Assembly: GCA_900547035.1 (NCBI GenBank)
Contig: URFM01000005.1
Coordinates: 1 to 64,000 of the forward strand
Reading direction: 5' to 3'
Source: an uncultured Clostridium sp.
GTDB taxonomy: Bacteria > Bacillota > Clostridia > Lachnospirales > Lachnospiraceae
Length of the DNA: 64,000 nt
Part shown: positions 18,444-26,417 of the stretch, piece after piece
Numbering within the stretch: the stretch's first letter is position 1
Layout of the letters: the number at the start of each line of letters is the position of its first letter
Translations under genes and position numbers: made by a program
The notes under the pieces: generated by a model
Database searches by the model: none
What the model was told of the DNA's origin: nothing
What the model saw: only the letters and a program-made list of their open reading frames with translations

Positions 18444-19130
18444 ATGGACCGGATTTATATTATTGAAGACGATGACAATATCAGAAATCTGCTGAAAATC
18501 GCGCTGGAGGGCTTTGGGTACGATACGGAGAGCTTTGAGACGGCGGAGGAAGGCCTGGCGCGGATGAAGGAGGAGGCCCCCTCTCTGGCGATTTTTGACT
18601 GGATGCTGCCGGGCATGGACGGCATCACAGCCATTAAGGAAATCCGCAGTACGGAAGGGCTGAAAAATATTCCCATTATGGTGTTGACCGCCAGGGAGAA
18701 AGAACTGGACAAGGTAGTGGGGCTGGACTGCGGCGCCGACGACTATATGGTAAAGCCCTTTGGAGTGCTGGAACTTTCCGCCAGAATCCGCAGCCTTCTG
18801 CGCAGGACCAGAAGGGAGGCGGAAGAGGATAATCTCTGCTTTGAGAAAATCCGCGTCAATCGTCAGACCAGAGAGGTATTTTCAAATGGCCGTCAGGTGG
18901 AACTGACCCTGAAAGAGTTTGAACTGCTGGTATACCTGATGGAGAACCAGACCCGGGTGGTGACCAGGGATGAGCTGCTGAACCAGATTTGGGGCTATGA
19001 GTACGACGGGGAAACCAGAACCCTGGATATGCATATCCGTACCCTGCGCCAGAAGCTGGGAGAGGAGGGCGGAGCCTGCATCCGTACAGTCCGGGGAGTA
19101 GGATACCGGATGGTACATCCGGGAACGTGA
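18444..19130 (+). CDS. OmpR/PhoB-family response regulator
   Basis: A 228-aa two-component regulator. The receiver domain (residues 1-120) has the acidic pocket EDDD at 8-11, the phosphorylated Asp52 in FDWMLPGMDG, and the Thr/Lys switch residues in MVLTAREKE and DDYMVKPF. The C-terminal winged helix (about 130-228) has the PhoB-type pattern ELTLKEFELLVYLMEN...GYEYDGETRTLDMHIRTLRQKLGE. The partner sensor kinase gene starts ten bases after the stop. The pair follows the MacAB-like operon, and genes of this kind often respond to cell-envelope stress; the signal here is unknown. Confidence 0.93.
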   Translation: MDRIYIIEDDDNIRNLLKIALEGFGYDTESFETAEEGLARMKEEAPSLAIFDWMLPGMDGITAIKEIRSTEGLKNIPIMVLTAREKELDKVVGLDCGADDYMVKPFGVLELSARIRSLLRRTRREAEEDNLCFEKIRVNRQTREVFSNGRQVELTLKEFELLVYLMENQTRVVTRDELLNQIWGYEYDGETRTLDMHIRTLRQKLGEEGGACIRTVRGVGYRMVHPGT

Positions 19131-19140
19131 GGAGAAATTC

Positions 19141-20541
19141 ATGCGCAGAGCCATTTTACAGAAATTTATTCTGGTGCTCTTCGGAGCCTTGATTTTAAAC
19201 GGTTTGATTTTTTACCTGGTAGGCAGCCGGGTAATTCTCAACAGCTCTACCAGAGATATGCTCTATATGCTGGAGGTGCTGGACGGAAGCCTGGATTATG
19301 AGAGTGACCTGGAGAAAACCATGAAAAAACTGGATTCAGTTATGGACGGGAACAACAGCCGCCTGACGGTGATTGACCTGGATGGAACCGTAGTGGCGGA
19401 TACTCAGGCTCAGATGGATGAGATGGACAATCACCTGGACAGAGAGGAGATCCAGGACGCCCTTGAGAAAGGCAGCGGTTATGCCAGAAGACGATCAGAT
19501 ACTCTGGATGAGGGGATGCTCTATGTGGCCTATCGTTCCAGGAATGCGGATGTAATCCTGCGGGCGGCAGTTCCTTACTCCGGATTCCAGCAGTATCTGC
19601 CCCTGTTTTTCCCGGCTTCCGTTTTGAGTCTTCTGATAGCGGTGGTAGGTTCTTTTATCGTAACCACAAGGCTGGTTTCTTCCATCACCAAGCCCCTTCA
19701 GGATATTTCCAAGGAGATGCTGAAGGTAAAGGGGGATTACACAGAGCTGAATTTTGAGCACTGCCAGTATCCGGAGATTAATGTGATTGCGGACACTACC
19801 ATGAAGATGTCCAAGAACGTGAAGGATTATCTGAACCAGATTGAAAAGGAACGGATGATCCGCCAGGAATTTTTCAGCAATGCTTCCCACGAATTGAAAA
19901 CCCCGATTACCTCCATTCAGGGGTATGCGGAGCTTCTGGAAAGCGGCATGATTCAGGATGAGGCCACAAAGGCGGATTTCGCCAGCCGGATTAAGAAGGA
20001 AGCGGTGCGCATGACCGGACTGATTAATGATATTTTAATGATTTCCAGACTGGAGGCGAAGGAAGCGGAGGTTACATTCTCCGATGTGCGCGTCAGCGTT
20101 CTCCTTGAGGAGATTATAGACAGCTTAAAGCCCCAGGCTGCGGAGGCCCAGGTCTTTGTTCATGTGGACTGTCAGCCGCTGATGATTCACGCAAATCTGC
20201 AGCAGATGAGGGAGCTTTTGACCAATTTGATTTCCAACGCCATTAAATATAACCGGCCGGGGGGCCAGGTGTGGATTAACATCCGGGAGACTGACGGGCA
20301 GATGGTCATCCGGGTGAAGGATAATGGGGTAGGGATACCTTCAGATTCCCTGGACCGTATTTTTGAGCGGTTTTATCGGGTAGATAAGGGCAGAAGCCGC
20401 AAGCAGGGCGGCACCGGCCTGGGACTTTCCATCGTTAAGCATATTGTGAATTTCTATCATGGGACCATTCATGTTTCTTCTGAGCCGGATATGGGAAGCG
20501 AGTTTACGGTATTTCTTCCTATGTTCCCGGAGAAGGGCTGA
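19141..20541 (+). CDS. Sensor histidine kinase
   Basis: A 466-aa membrane kinase. TM1 lies at about residues 8-28, an extracellular sensor domain follows to ~155, TM2 is at about 157-178, then a HAMP linker. The HisKA box has the phosphorylated His250 in FFSNASHELKTPITSIQGY. The ATP-binding domain shows the N box (NLISNAIKYN), G1 (VKDNGVGIP), F box (IFERFYRVDKGRSRKQGGTGLGL) and G2. The layout is PhoR/WalK-like. GAGGAGAAA precedes the ATG, and the gene is co-transcribed with the response regulator gene. Confidence 0.93.
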   Translation: MRRAILQKFILVLFGALILNGLIFYLVGSRVILNSSTRDMLYMLEVLDGSLDYESDLEKTMKKLDSVMDGNNSRLTVIDLDGTVVADTQAQMDEMDNHLDREEIQDALEKGSGYARRRSDTLDEGMLYVAYRSRNADVILRAAVPYSGFQQYLPLFFPASVLSLLIAVVGSFIVTTRLVSSITKPLQDISKEMLKVKGDYTELNFEHCQYPEINVIADTTMKMSKNVKDYLNQIEKERMIRQEFFSNASHELKTPITSIQGYAELLESGMIQDEATKADFASRIKKEAVRMTGLINDILMISRLEAKEAEVTFSDVRVSVLLEEIIDSLKPQAAEAQVFVHVDCQPLMIHANLQQMRELLTNLISNAIKYNRPGGQVWINIRETDGQMVIRVKDNGVGIPSDSLDRIFERFYRVDKGRSRKQGGTGLGLSIVKHIVNFYHGTIHVSSEPDMGSEFTVFLPMFPEKG

Positions 20542-20577
20542 ATGGCCTCTTCTTTTGTAAAATATCTGTTTTTTTTG

Positions 20578-20606
20578 TTGACTTTTGCGCGTTGAAGCGA
20601 TATAAT
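20578..20606 (+). promoter_or_regulatory. Strong sigma-A promoter of the TrpX-like ABC operon
   Basis: TTGACT at 20578-20583, a 17-base spacer and a perfect TATAAT at 20601-20606. The leader before the ATG is only about 50 bases, too short for a T-box. Confidence 0.8.
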
Positions 20607-20664
20607 GCCGACATGACCGAACGCAAATGTTCCGGCCCCAGATTGAAACGAGGAGGAAACAATT

Positions 20665-21705
20665 ATGAAAAAAATGTTGGCATTGACGGTAGCTGCAGCT
20701 ATGGCCGTAGGTCTTACTGCCTGCTCCGGCAGCAGCGCGGGTACGGAAACCGAGGCCGCTACCGAAGCCGCGACCCAGGAGGAGGCGGCTTCTTCTGAGG
20801 ACAGCGCGGCAGCAGATGGAGAAACCTATACGGTAGGAATCTGCCAGCTGGTTCAGCATGACGCGCTGGATGCGGCAACTCAGGGATTTATGGACGCAAT
20901 CACCGACGCCCTTGGAGAGGATGCGGTGACATTTGACCTTCAGAATGCCCAGGGCGATTCCAATACCTGCTCTACCATTATCAACAGCTTTGTATCCAAT
21001 GATGTGGATCTGATTCTGGCAAACGCTACCGCTGCCCTTCAGGCGGCTCAGGCAGGAACCAACGAGATCCCGATTCTGGGAACCTCCGTAACAGAGTATG
21101 GCGTCGCGCTGGGAATCGATGATTTTGGCGGCACTGTTGGAGGAAACATTTCCGGAACTTCCGATCTGGCTCCCCTGGACGAGCAGGCAGCTATGCTTAA
21201 CGAGCTCTTCCCCGATGCCAAGAATGTGGGCCTTCTTTACTGCTCCGCGGAGGCTAATTCCCAGTATCAGGTGGATACGGTGAAGGCCGCTCTGGAGGAA
21301 TTGGGTTATACCTGTGAGTACTACGCGTTCTCTGATTCCAACGATCTGGCCACCATTGCTACCAATGCGGCGGGTGCCTGCGATGTGATCTACATTCCCA
21401 CAGATAATACGGCAGCTTCCAACACTGAGATTATCAACAATATCTGTCAGCCTGCGGGAGTTCCCATCATTGCGGGCGAGGAAGGAATCTGCTCCGGCTG
21501 CGGCGTTGCCACCCTGTCTATTTCCTATTATGATCTGGGGGTTGCAACCGGCGATATGGCGGTAAGAATTCTCACCGGCGAAGAGGATATTTCCCAGATG
21601 CCCATCGAGTACGCTCCGCAGTTTACAAAGAAGTACAATCCCACCATCTGCGAGGCTCTGGGAATCCAGGTTCCTGAGGATTATGAAGCCATCGAGACGG
21701 AATAA
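20665..21705 (+). CDS. ABC transporter substrate-binding lipoprotein (TrpX-like, PF04392)
   Basis: A 346-aa lipoprotein. The signal peptide ends in the lipobox LTAC with Cys20, then an Ala/Glu/Thr-rich linker (about 21-52) leads to the binding domain. The order GICQLVQHDALDAATQGF, QGDSNTCSTIINSFV, ILGTSVTEYGVA and YIPTDNTAASN matches the PF04392 family, called TrpX when it works in tryptophan or tyrosine uptake. No T-box or trp leader is visible, so the aromatic-amino-acid assignment is by family only. AGGAGGAAAC precedes the ATG. The permease and ATPase genes follow after an internal hairpin. Confidence 0.88.
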   Translation: MKKMLALTVAAAMAVGLTACSGSSAGTETEAATEAATQEEAASSEDSAAADGETYTVGICQLVQHDALDAATQGFMDAITDALGEDAVTFDLQNAQGDSNTCSTIINSFVSNDVDLILANATAALQAAQAGTNEIPILGTSVTEYGVALGIDDFGGTVGGNISGTSDLAPLDEQAAMLNELFPDAKNVGLLYCSAEANSQYQVDTVKAALEELGYTCEYYAFSDSNDLATIATNAAGACDVIYIPTDNTAASNTEIINNICQPAGVPIIAGEEGICSGCGVATLSISYYDLGVATGDMAVRILTGEEDISQMPIEYAPQFTKKYNPTICEALGIQVPEDYEAIETE

Positions 21706-21736
21706 AAAACGGGCGGAACGCTGAGTTTTCTGTTTC

Positions 21737-21780
21737 TTTGAGGGTATCCCAAAGGCGAGAACCTTTGAGATGCCCTCAAA
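21737..21780 (+). terminator. Intra-operon hairpin between binding-protein and permease genes
   Basis: TTTGAGGGTATC pairs with GATGCCCTCAAA (one G-T pair), and inside it AAAGG pairs with CCTTT around CGAGAA. There is no clear T run after it, so it may be a leaky terminator or an mRNA 3'-end stabiliser that lets the binding protein be made in excess. Confidence 0.6.
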
Positions 21781-21829
21781 CGTGCGTTTTCGGTATAACA
21801 CCTGACCAAAAAGAACTGAGGTATGAAAC

Positions 21830-22753
21830 ATGAGTGAAATAATGTCGTTAGTAAACGCTCTGCCCGGGGCAGCCGCCCAGGGACTGATCTGGGGGATTAT
21901 GGCCATTGGCGTGTACATCACCTACCGGATTCTGGATTTTGCAGATTTGACTGTAGACGGCTCCATGTGTACCGGCGGAGCCGTGTGCATCATGATGATG
22001 ATGGCAGGGTGCAATGTTTGGACCGCCTTGCTGGGAGCTTTGATTGCGGGAATGCTCACCGGCCTGGCTACCGGCCTGTTCCACACCTTCATGGGGATTC
22101 CGGCGATTCTTTCCGGAATTCTGACCCAGCTGGGACTTTATTCCATTAACTTAAAGATTATGGGAAAGGCAAACCAGGCCATCAATGTGGATAAATATGA
22201 TCTTCTGGTATCTCTTCGCTTCATCAAAAACGTGCCGGTGTATCGAAACACCATTCTGGTGGTAGCGCTGATAACGGTGATTTTGATTGTGATTTTGTAC
22301 TGGTTTTTCGGCACTGAGCTGGGCTGTTCCATCCGCGCCACAGGCTGCAATGATAAAATGGCCAGAGCCCAGGGAATCAATACGGATTTCAACCGTGTTT
22401 TGGGACTGATGGTATCCAATGGACTGGTAGCCTTTTCCGGAGCCCTTCTGGCTCAGTATCAGGGCTTTGCCGATGTGCAGATGGGCCGGGGAGCGATTGT
22501 GATTGGCCTGGCAGCGGTTATCATCGGTGAGGCGGTGTTTGGAAAGGTGTTTCACAACTTTGGTTTCCGGCTTCTGGGAGTGGCTCTGGGCTCCATTATT
22601 TATTATCTGGTGCTTCAGGTGGTAATCTGGAGAGGAATCGATACAGATTTGCTGAAGCTGCTCTCCGCTCTGGTAGTGGCGGTATTCCTGGCAATCCCTG
22701 TATGGAAAAGCCGGTATTTCTCAAAGCCCATAAAAAAGGGAGGTAAGAACTGA
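21830..22753 (+). CDS. ABC transporter permease (TrpY-like)
   Basis: A 307-aa inner-membrane permease of the branched-chain/ribose importer class. About eight to nine hydrophobic helices run through it; the segment GCSIRATGCNDKMARAQGINTDF is the cytoplasmic coupling loop of this family. It would carry the substrate captured by the lipoprotein encoded upstream. GAGGT lies eight bases before the ATG. The gene ends in TGATG, sharing one base with the ATPase start, so the two are made together. Confidence 0.9.
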   Translation: MSEIMSLVNALPGAAAQGLIWGIMAIGVYITYRILDFADLTVDGSMCTGGAVCIMMMMAGCNVWTALLGALIAGMLTGLATGLFHTFMGIPAILSGILTQLGLYSINLKIMGKANQAINVDKYDLLVSLRFIKNVPVYRNTILVVALITVILIVILYWFFGTELGCSIRATGCNDKMARAQGINTDFNRVLGLMVSNGLVAFSGALLAQYQGFADVQMGRGAIVIGLAAVIIGEAVFGKVFHNFGFRLLGVALGSIIYYLVLQVVIWRGIDTDLLKLLSALVVAVFLAIPVWKSRYFSKPIKKGGKN

Positions 22754-23550
22754 TGCTGGAGATAAAACACATTTCAAAGACGTTCAATCCAGGAACCGTC
22801 AATGAAAAACAGGCGCTGAAGGATCTGAGCCTTACGCTGAAAAACGGGGATTTTGTGACAGTAATCGGAGGAAACGGCGCCGGAAAATCTACGTTGCTCA
22901 ACGCCATTGCAGGAGTCTGGCTGGTGGATGAGGGACAGATTCTCATCGACGGCAAGGATGTGACAAAGCTCCCGGAGTTTAAGAGGGCCGCTTTTTTGGG
23001 CAGAGTATTCCAGGATCCTATGAACGGAACCGCGGCGACTATGGGAATCGAGGAAAATCTGGCGCTGGCTTTCCGCAGAGGAGACAAGAGAGGTTTAAGA
23101 CAAGGAATCAATAACAGTGAGCGCAAGCTGTACCGGGATCTTTTGGCAGGCTTAGGCTTGGGGCTGGAGGACCGGCTGACTTCCAAGGTGGGCCTTCTTT
23201 CCGGTGGACAGAGACAGGCGCTGACCCTCCTGATGGCCACCTTAAAGAAGCCCAAGCTGCTGCTTCTGGACGAGCACACGGCGGCTCTGGACCCCAAGAC
23301 GGCGGCAAAGGTGCTGGACACCACGGAGACCATCGTAAACCGGGACCACCTAACCACTTTGATGATTACCCACAATATGCGGGACGCCATCCAGATCGGC
23401 AACCGGCTGATTATGATGAACAACGGCCGGATTATTTATGATGTGGAGGGCGAGGAGAAAAAGCGTCTGACAGTGGAGGACCTGTTAAAGAAGTTCGCCC
23501 AGGAGAGCGGCGAGGAGCTGGCCAACGACCGGATGATGCTGTCCAATTAG
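22753..23550 (+). CDS. ABC transporter ATP-binding protein (TrpZ-like)
   Basis: A 265-aa importer ATPase. Walker A is IGGNGAGKST, the Q-loop GRVFQDPMNG, the signature LLSGGQRQAL, Walker B LLLLDEHTAALDP, and the H-loop LMITHNM. The aspartate-glutamate-histidine order in DEHTAALD replaces the more common DEPTAALD and recurs in this TrpZ/PhnC-like branch. It completes the three-gene importer with the lipoprotein and permease. The stop is followed by about 190 bases with no gene before the cell-wall hydrolase. Confidence 0.9.
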   Translation: MLEIKHISKTFNPGTVNEKQALKDLSLTLKNGDFVTVIGGNGAGKSTLLNAIAGVWLVDEGQILIDGKDVTKLPEFKRAAFLGRVFQDPMNGTAATMGIEENLALAFRRGDKRGLRQGINNSERKLYRDLLAGLGLGLEDRLTSKVGLLSGGQRQALTLLMATLKKPKLLLLDEHTAALDPKTAAKVLDTTETIVNRDHLTTLMITHNMRDAIQIGNRLIMMNNGRIIYDVEGEEKKRLTVEDLLKKFAQESGEELANDRMMLSN

Positions 23551-23744
23551 ATAAGAAAACCTGAATTTCTTCTGTTTTCCTGACGCTGAGGCGAAATTTT
23601 AAGGAAATTTTCATACTTATAATATCGCTTTTGTGTTATACTAAAATCTGTTATGTTTTCTGGGATTGCGGGCGGACGCAGTGGAGAGCAATCCGGTATC
23701 ATATTGATATATATGTACAAACATGTAGATTTGGAGGCGGAAGA

Positions 23745-25373
23745 ATGTCGGACCATAAAGATTATTCGTCCATTTTAAATAAAGCCAGACGGCGCAGAAA
23801 AAGAAGATGGGGCTGGGATCCCAGACTCCTTCTCATGATTGCAGGCGCCGTTCTGGCTTTGGCTTTGATTATTTTTGCGGGATTTCAGATCAGCCGGGCA
23901 GTTTCAGGAAGCGCGGGAAATGGTCCGGACTCCCCTGCGGCGACTCCGTCGGATGCCGTCCCGGCCCAGGACAGCCAAGTGGATGAGGCGGCGGAGGCGG
24001 CCAGACAGCTGGCGGAGGAGACGCAGAAGGTGATTGATTCCTACGAAAATCTAGGAATCGTTCAGGTGTCCGGATATCTGAATATCCGCCGGGAACCCAG
24101 TCTGGATGGGGATATTATCGGAAAGCTCTCCGGGGATGGAGCTTGTGAGATTCTGGAAACCGATGGAGAATGGACTCATATTACATCCGGTGGAGTGGAC
24201 GGCTATATCAGCAATCAGTATCTTCTGACGGGGGATGAGGCCAGGGAAAAGGCGGAGAGCCTGGTGAAGCTTCGTGCCATTATTACGGCGGACAGCCTGA
24301 ATATCCGGCAGGAGCCGACGCTTGATCCTTCCAATGTAATCGGACAGGCTTTGGAAAATGAGCGTTATGTGGTTCTGGGAGAAAAAGATGGATGGATCCG
24401 GATTGAGGAGGGTTACATTTCGGCAGATTATGCCAATGTGGAATACGCCCTGGATGAGGGACGCAAGATGGATCTGAAGGCCCAGGCTATCAACCAGTAT
24501 GATAATCTGGTGATTTCTAAGGTAAACAACTATCTGAACGTCCGGGAAGAACCGAGCCAGGACGGAAAAATTATCGGAAAGATGACCAGTAAGGCGGCAG
24601 GCGAGATTTTGGAGACCCTGGACGGCTGGTATAAGATCAAATCCGGCCCTATTACGGGATATATTTCTGCGGACCCTCAGTATACGGCTACCGGGCAGGA
24701 AGCCATTGATCTGGCTATGCAGACAGCGGATTTGAAGGCTGTCATCCGCACGGATGTGCTGAATGTGCGGACAGAGCCAAGTACGGACGCCAAAATCTGG
24801 ACGCAGATTGTTAAGGATGAACGGTATTCCGTGGTGGCCCAGCTGGACGGCTGGGTACAGATCGAGCTGGACTCCGTGGATGCGGAGGACGGTTCAGAGA
24901 CGGACAAGGCCTACATTTCCACCCGGGACAACAATGTGGAGGTGCGGTACGCATTAAATGAGGCGATCAAGTTCTCGCCTGACGAAATTGCGGCCAGCAA
25001 CGCGGCTTCCCTCCGGTCCAGGATTGTAAATTATGCCCTTCAGTTTGTTGGTAATCCCTATGTGTGGGGAGGAACCAGTCTGACCAACGGAGTAGACTGT
25101 TCAGGATTTACTATGAAGGTGCTTCAAAACTTCGGCGTTTCCCTGCCTCATTATTCCGGCTCTCAGGCTCAGATGGGCAAGGGGATTAAGTCCAGCGAAA
25201 TGCGTCCCGGCGATCTGATTTTCTACGCGGGCAGCAACGGAAGGGTCAACCATGTAGCTATGTATATCGGAAATGGACAGGTGGTACATGCGGCCAGCAG
25301 AAAGAGCGGAATTAAAATCTCTACCTGGAATTATCGTTCTCCGGTAGCGATTCGTAATGTGCTGGGAGATTAA
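23745..25373 (+). CDS. Exported or anchored SH3-domain NlpC/P60 peptidoglycan hydrolase
   Basis: A 542-aa cell-wall enzyme. A basic N-terminus and one helix (about 25-48) act as an uncleaved anchor or signal. Four bacterial SH3 repeats follow, each with the mark LN[IV]R-x-EP-S/T: about residues 105-165, 180-235, 260-320 and 328-400. The C-terminal NlpC/P60 domain has the catalytic Cys452 in DCSGF, the His in NHVAMYIG and a third polar residue in VVHAAS. It should cut peptide stems of peptidoglycan. The start at 23745 is chosen for the GGAGG upstream. A long hairpin follows the gene. Confidence 0.92.
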   Translation: MSDHKDYSSILNKARRRRKRRWGWDPRLLLMIAGAVLALALIIFAGFQISRAVSGSAGNGPDSPAATPSDAVPAQDSQVDEAAEAARQLAEETQKVIDSYENLGIVQVSGYLNIRREPSLDGDIIGKLSGDGACEILETDGEWTHITSGGVDGYISNQYLLTGDEAREKAESLVKLRAIITADSLNIRQEPTLDPSNVIGQALENERYVVLGEKDGWIRIEEGYISADYANVEYALDEGRKMDLKAQAINQYDNLVISKVNNYLNVREEPSQDGKIIGKMTSKAAGEILETLDGWYKIKSGPITGYISADPQYTATGQEAIDLAMQTADLKAVIRTDVLNVRTEPSTDAKIWTQIVKDERYSVVAQLDGWVQIELDSVDAEDGSETDKAYISTRDNNVEVRYALNEAIKFSPDEIAASNAASLRSRIVNYALQFVGNPYVWGGTSLTNGVDCSGFTMKVLQNFGVSLPHYSGSQAQMGKGIKSSEMRPGDLIFYAGSNGRVNHVAMYIGNGQVVHAASRKSGIKISTWNYRSPVAIRNVLGD

Positions 25374-25395
25374 GAAAAATAGAGATAAAAAGCAG

Positions 25396-25441
25396 GCGCT
25401 TCGGAATTTTCTGCCTTACAGGGCGGGATATTCCGAAGCGC
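25396..25441 (+). terminator. Hairpin after the NlpC/P60 gene
   Basis: A perfect 12-bp stem, GCGCTTCGGAAT with ATTCCGAAGCGC, around a 22-base loop. The tail (ATTTGCGTTTG) is only weakly T-rich. Confidence 0.65.
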
Positions 25442-25560
25442 ATTTGCGTTTGTAACCCCGGTGTACTTAGTGTCTCCGGCGGATATTTTTCTGGTTTTCG
25501 CGCAGACTATGAAGGACGGGAGAAGGTTTCCCGGATGACGAGAAAGGAAGAAAATGCGCT

Positions 25561-26310
25561 ATGGGTAAGGGAAAAAACAGCCAGAAACGGAATGAACTGG
25601 ATACGGAAAGGAAGCGGGAGGAGACGGCGATTCAGGAAAAAGAGGACGCTCATCTGGAAGAATACGGACAGCTGACGCTGGACCGGAACAAGGGAAGCAG
25701 ACGAATCCATCTGATTACCATTATTGGAGAGGTGGAAGGACATGAGAACCTTTCCGGGAGCAGTAAAACTACCAAATACGACCATATTCTGCCCCAGCTG
25801 GCTCAGATTGAGGACGATGAGAGCGTAGAGGGGCTGCTGGTGCTGCTGAATACTTCCGGAGGGGATGTGGACGCCGGATTGGCGATTGCGGAGATGATAG
25901 CATCTCTTTCCATTCCTACGGTGTCCCTGGTGCTGGGGGGCAGTCATTCCATCGGTGTGCCTCTGGCGGTTTGTACGGACTACTCCTTTATTGTGCCCTC
26001 CGGAACCATGATGGTCCATCCGGTGCGGATGAACGGAATGGTCATTGGAACCGCGCAGACTTATGAGTATTTTGAGATGATTCAGGACCGGATTCTCACC
26101 TTTGTGTCCGGGCATGCCGATATCGCTTACGACCAGTTAAAGGGGCTGATGCACAATACCAGGATGCTGGCCCGGGACCTGGGAACCGTACTGGTAGGGA
26201 AGGAGGCGGTAGACGCCGGGCTCATCAACGAAGTAGGCGGCATAAAGGAAGCGCTGGGGAGACTGTATCAGATGATTGAAGGCAAAGGCTCCCGGGACGG
26301 CAAAAAATAA
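25561..26310 (+). CDS. tepA: ClpP-fold serine protease, TepA-like
   Basis: A 249-aa ClpP-class protease. A lysine/glutamate-rich head (about 1-45) precedes the ClpP fold. The likely nucleophile Ser is in LGGSHSIGVPLA and the catalytic His in MMVHPVRMNG. Bacillus TepA (YmfB), linked to protein export, has this extended form and lies next to spoIIIE. The same order holds here, with the SpoIIIE/FtsK gene 108 bases downstream, which supports the name. The AAA+ partner, if any, is not in the window. The ATG follows a GAAAGGAAG ribosome binding site. Confidence 0.85.
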   Translation: MGKGKNSQKRNELDTERKREETAIQEKEDAHLEEYGQLTLDRNKGSRRIHLITIIGEVEGHENLSGSSKTTKYDHILPQLAQIEDDESVEGLLVLLNTSGGDVDAGLAIAEMIASLSIPTVSLVLGGSHSIGVPLAVCTDYSFIVPSGTMMVHPVRMNGMVIGTAQTYEYFEMIQDRILTFVSGHADIAYDQLKGLMHNTRMLARDLGTVLVGKEAVDAGLINEVGGIKEALGRLYQMIEGKGSRDGKK

Positions 26311-26417
26311 ATGGGCGGCGTTGCAATTTCTGCGATTCTTTTGTATACTATTATACAGACCTGAGGGACATGTATTCTCAGGAAAAGACTTGCTAAGATG
26401 GACAGGAGGCTGTTTGG

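Noticed and set aside
20607..20664. T-box or trp leader before the TrpX-like operon
   Set aside because: Only about 50 bases separate the promoter from the ATG, and no T-box or peptide leader is visible.
20341..21921. A 526-codon open frame on the minus strand opposite the TrpX-like gene
   Set aside because: It lies antisense to clear kinase, lipoprotein and permease sequences, has no ribosome binding site, and its translation has no recognisable domain.
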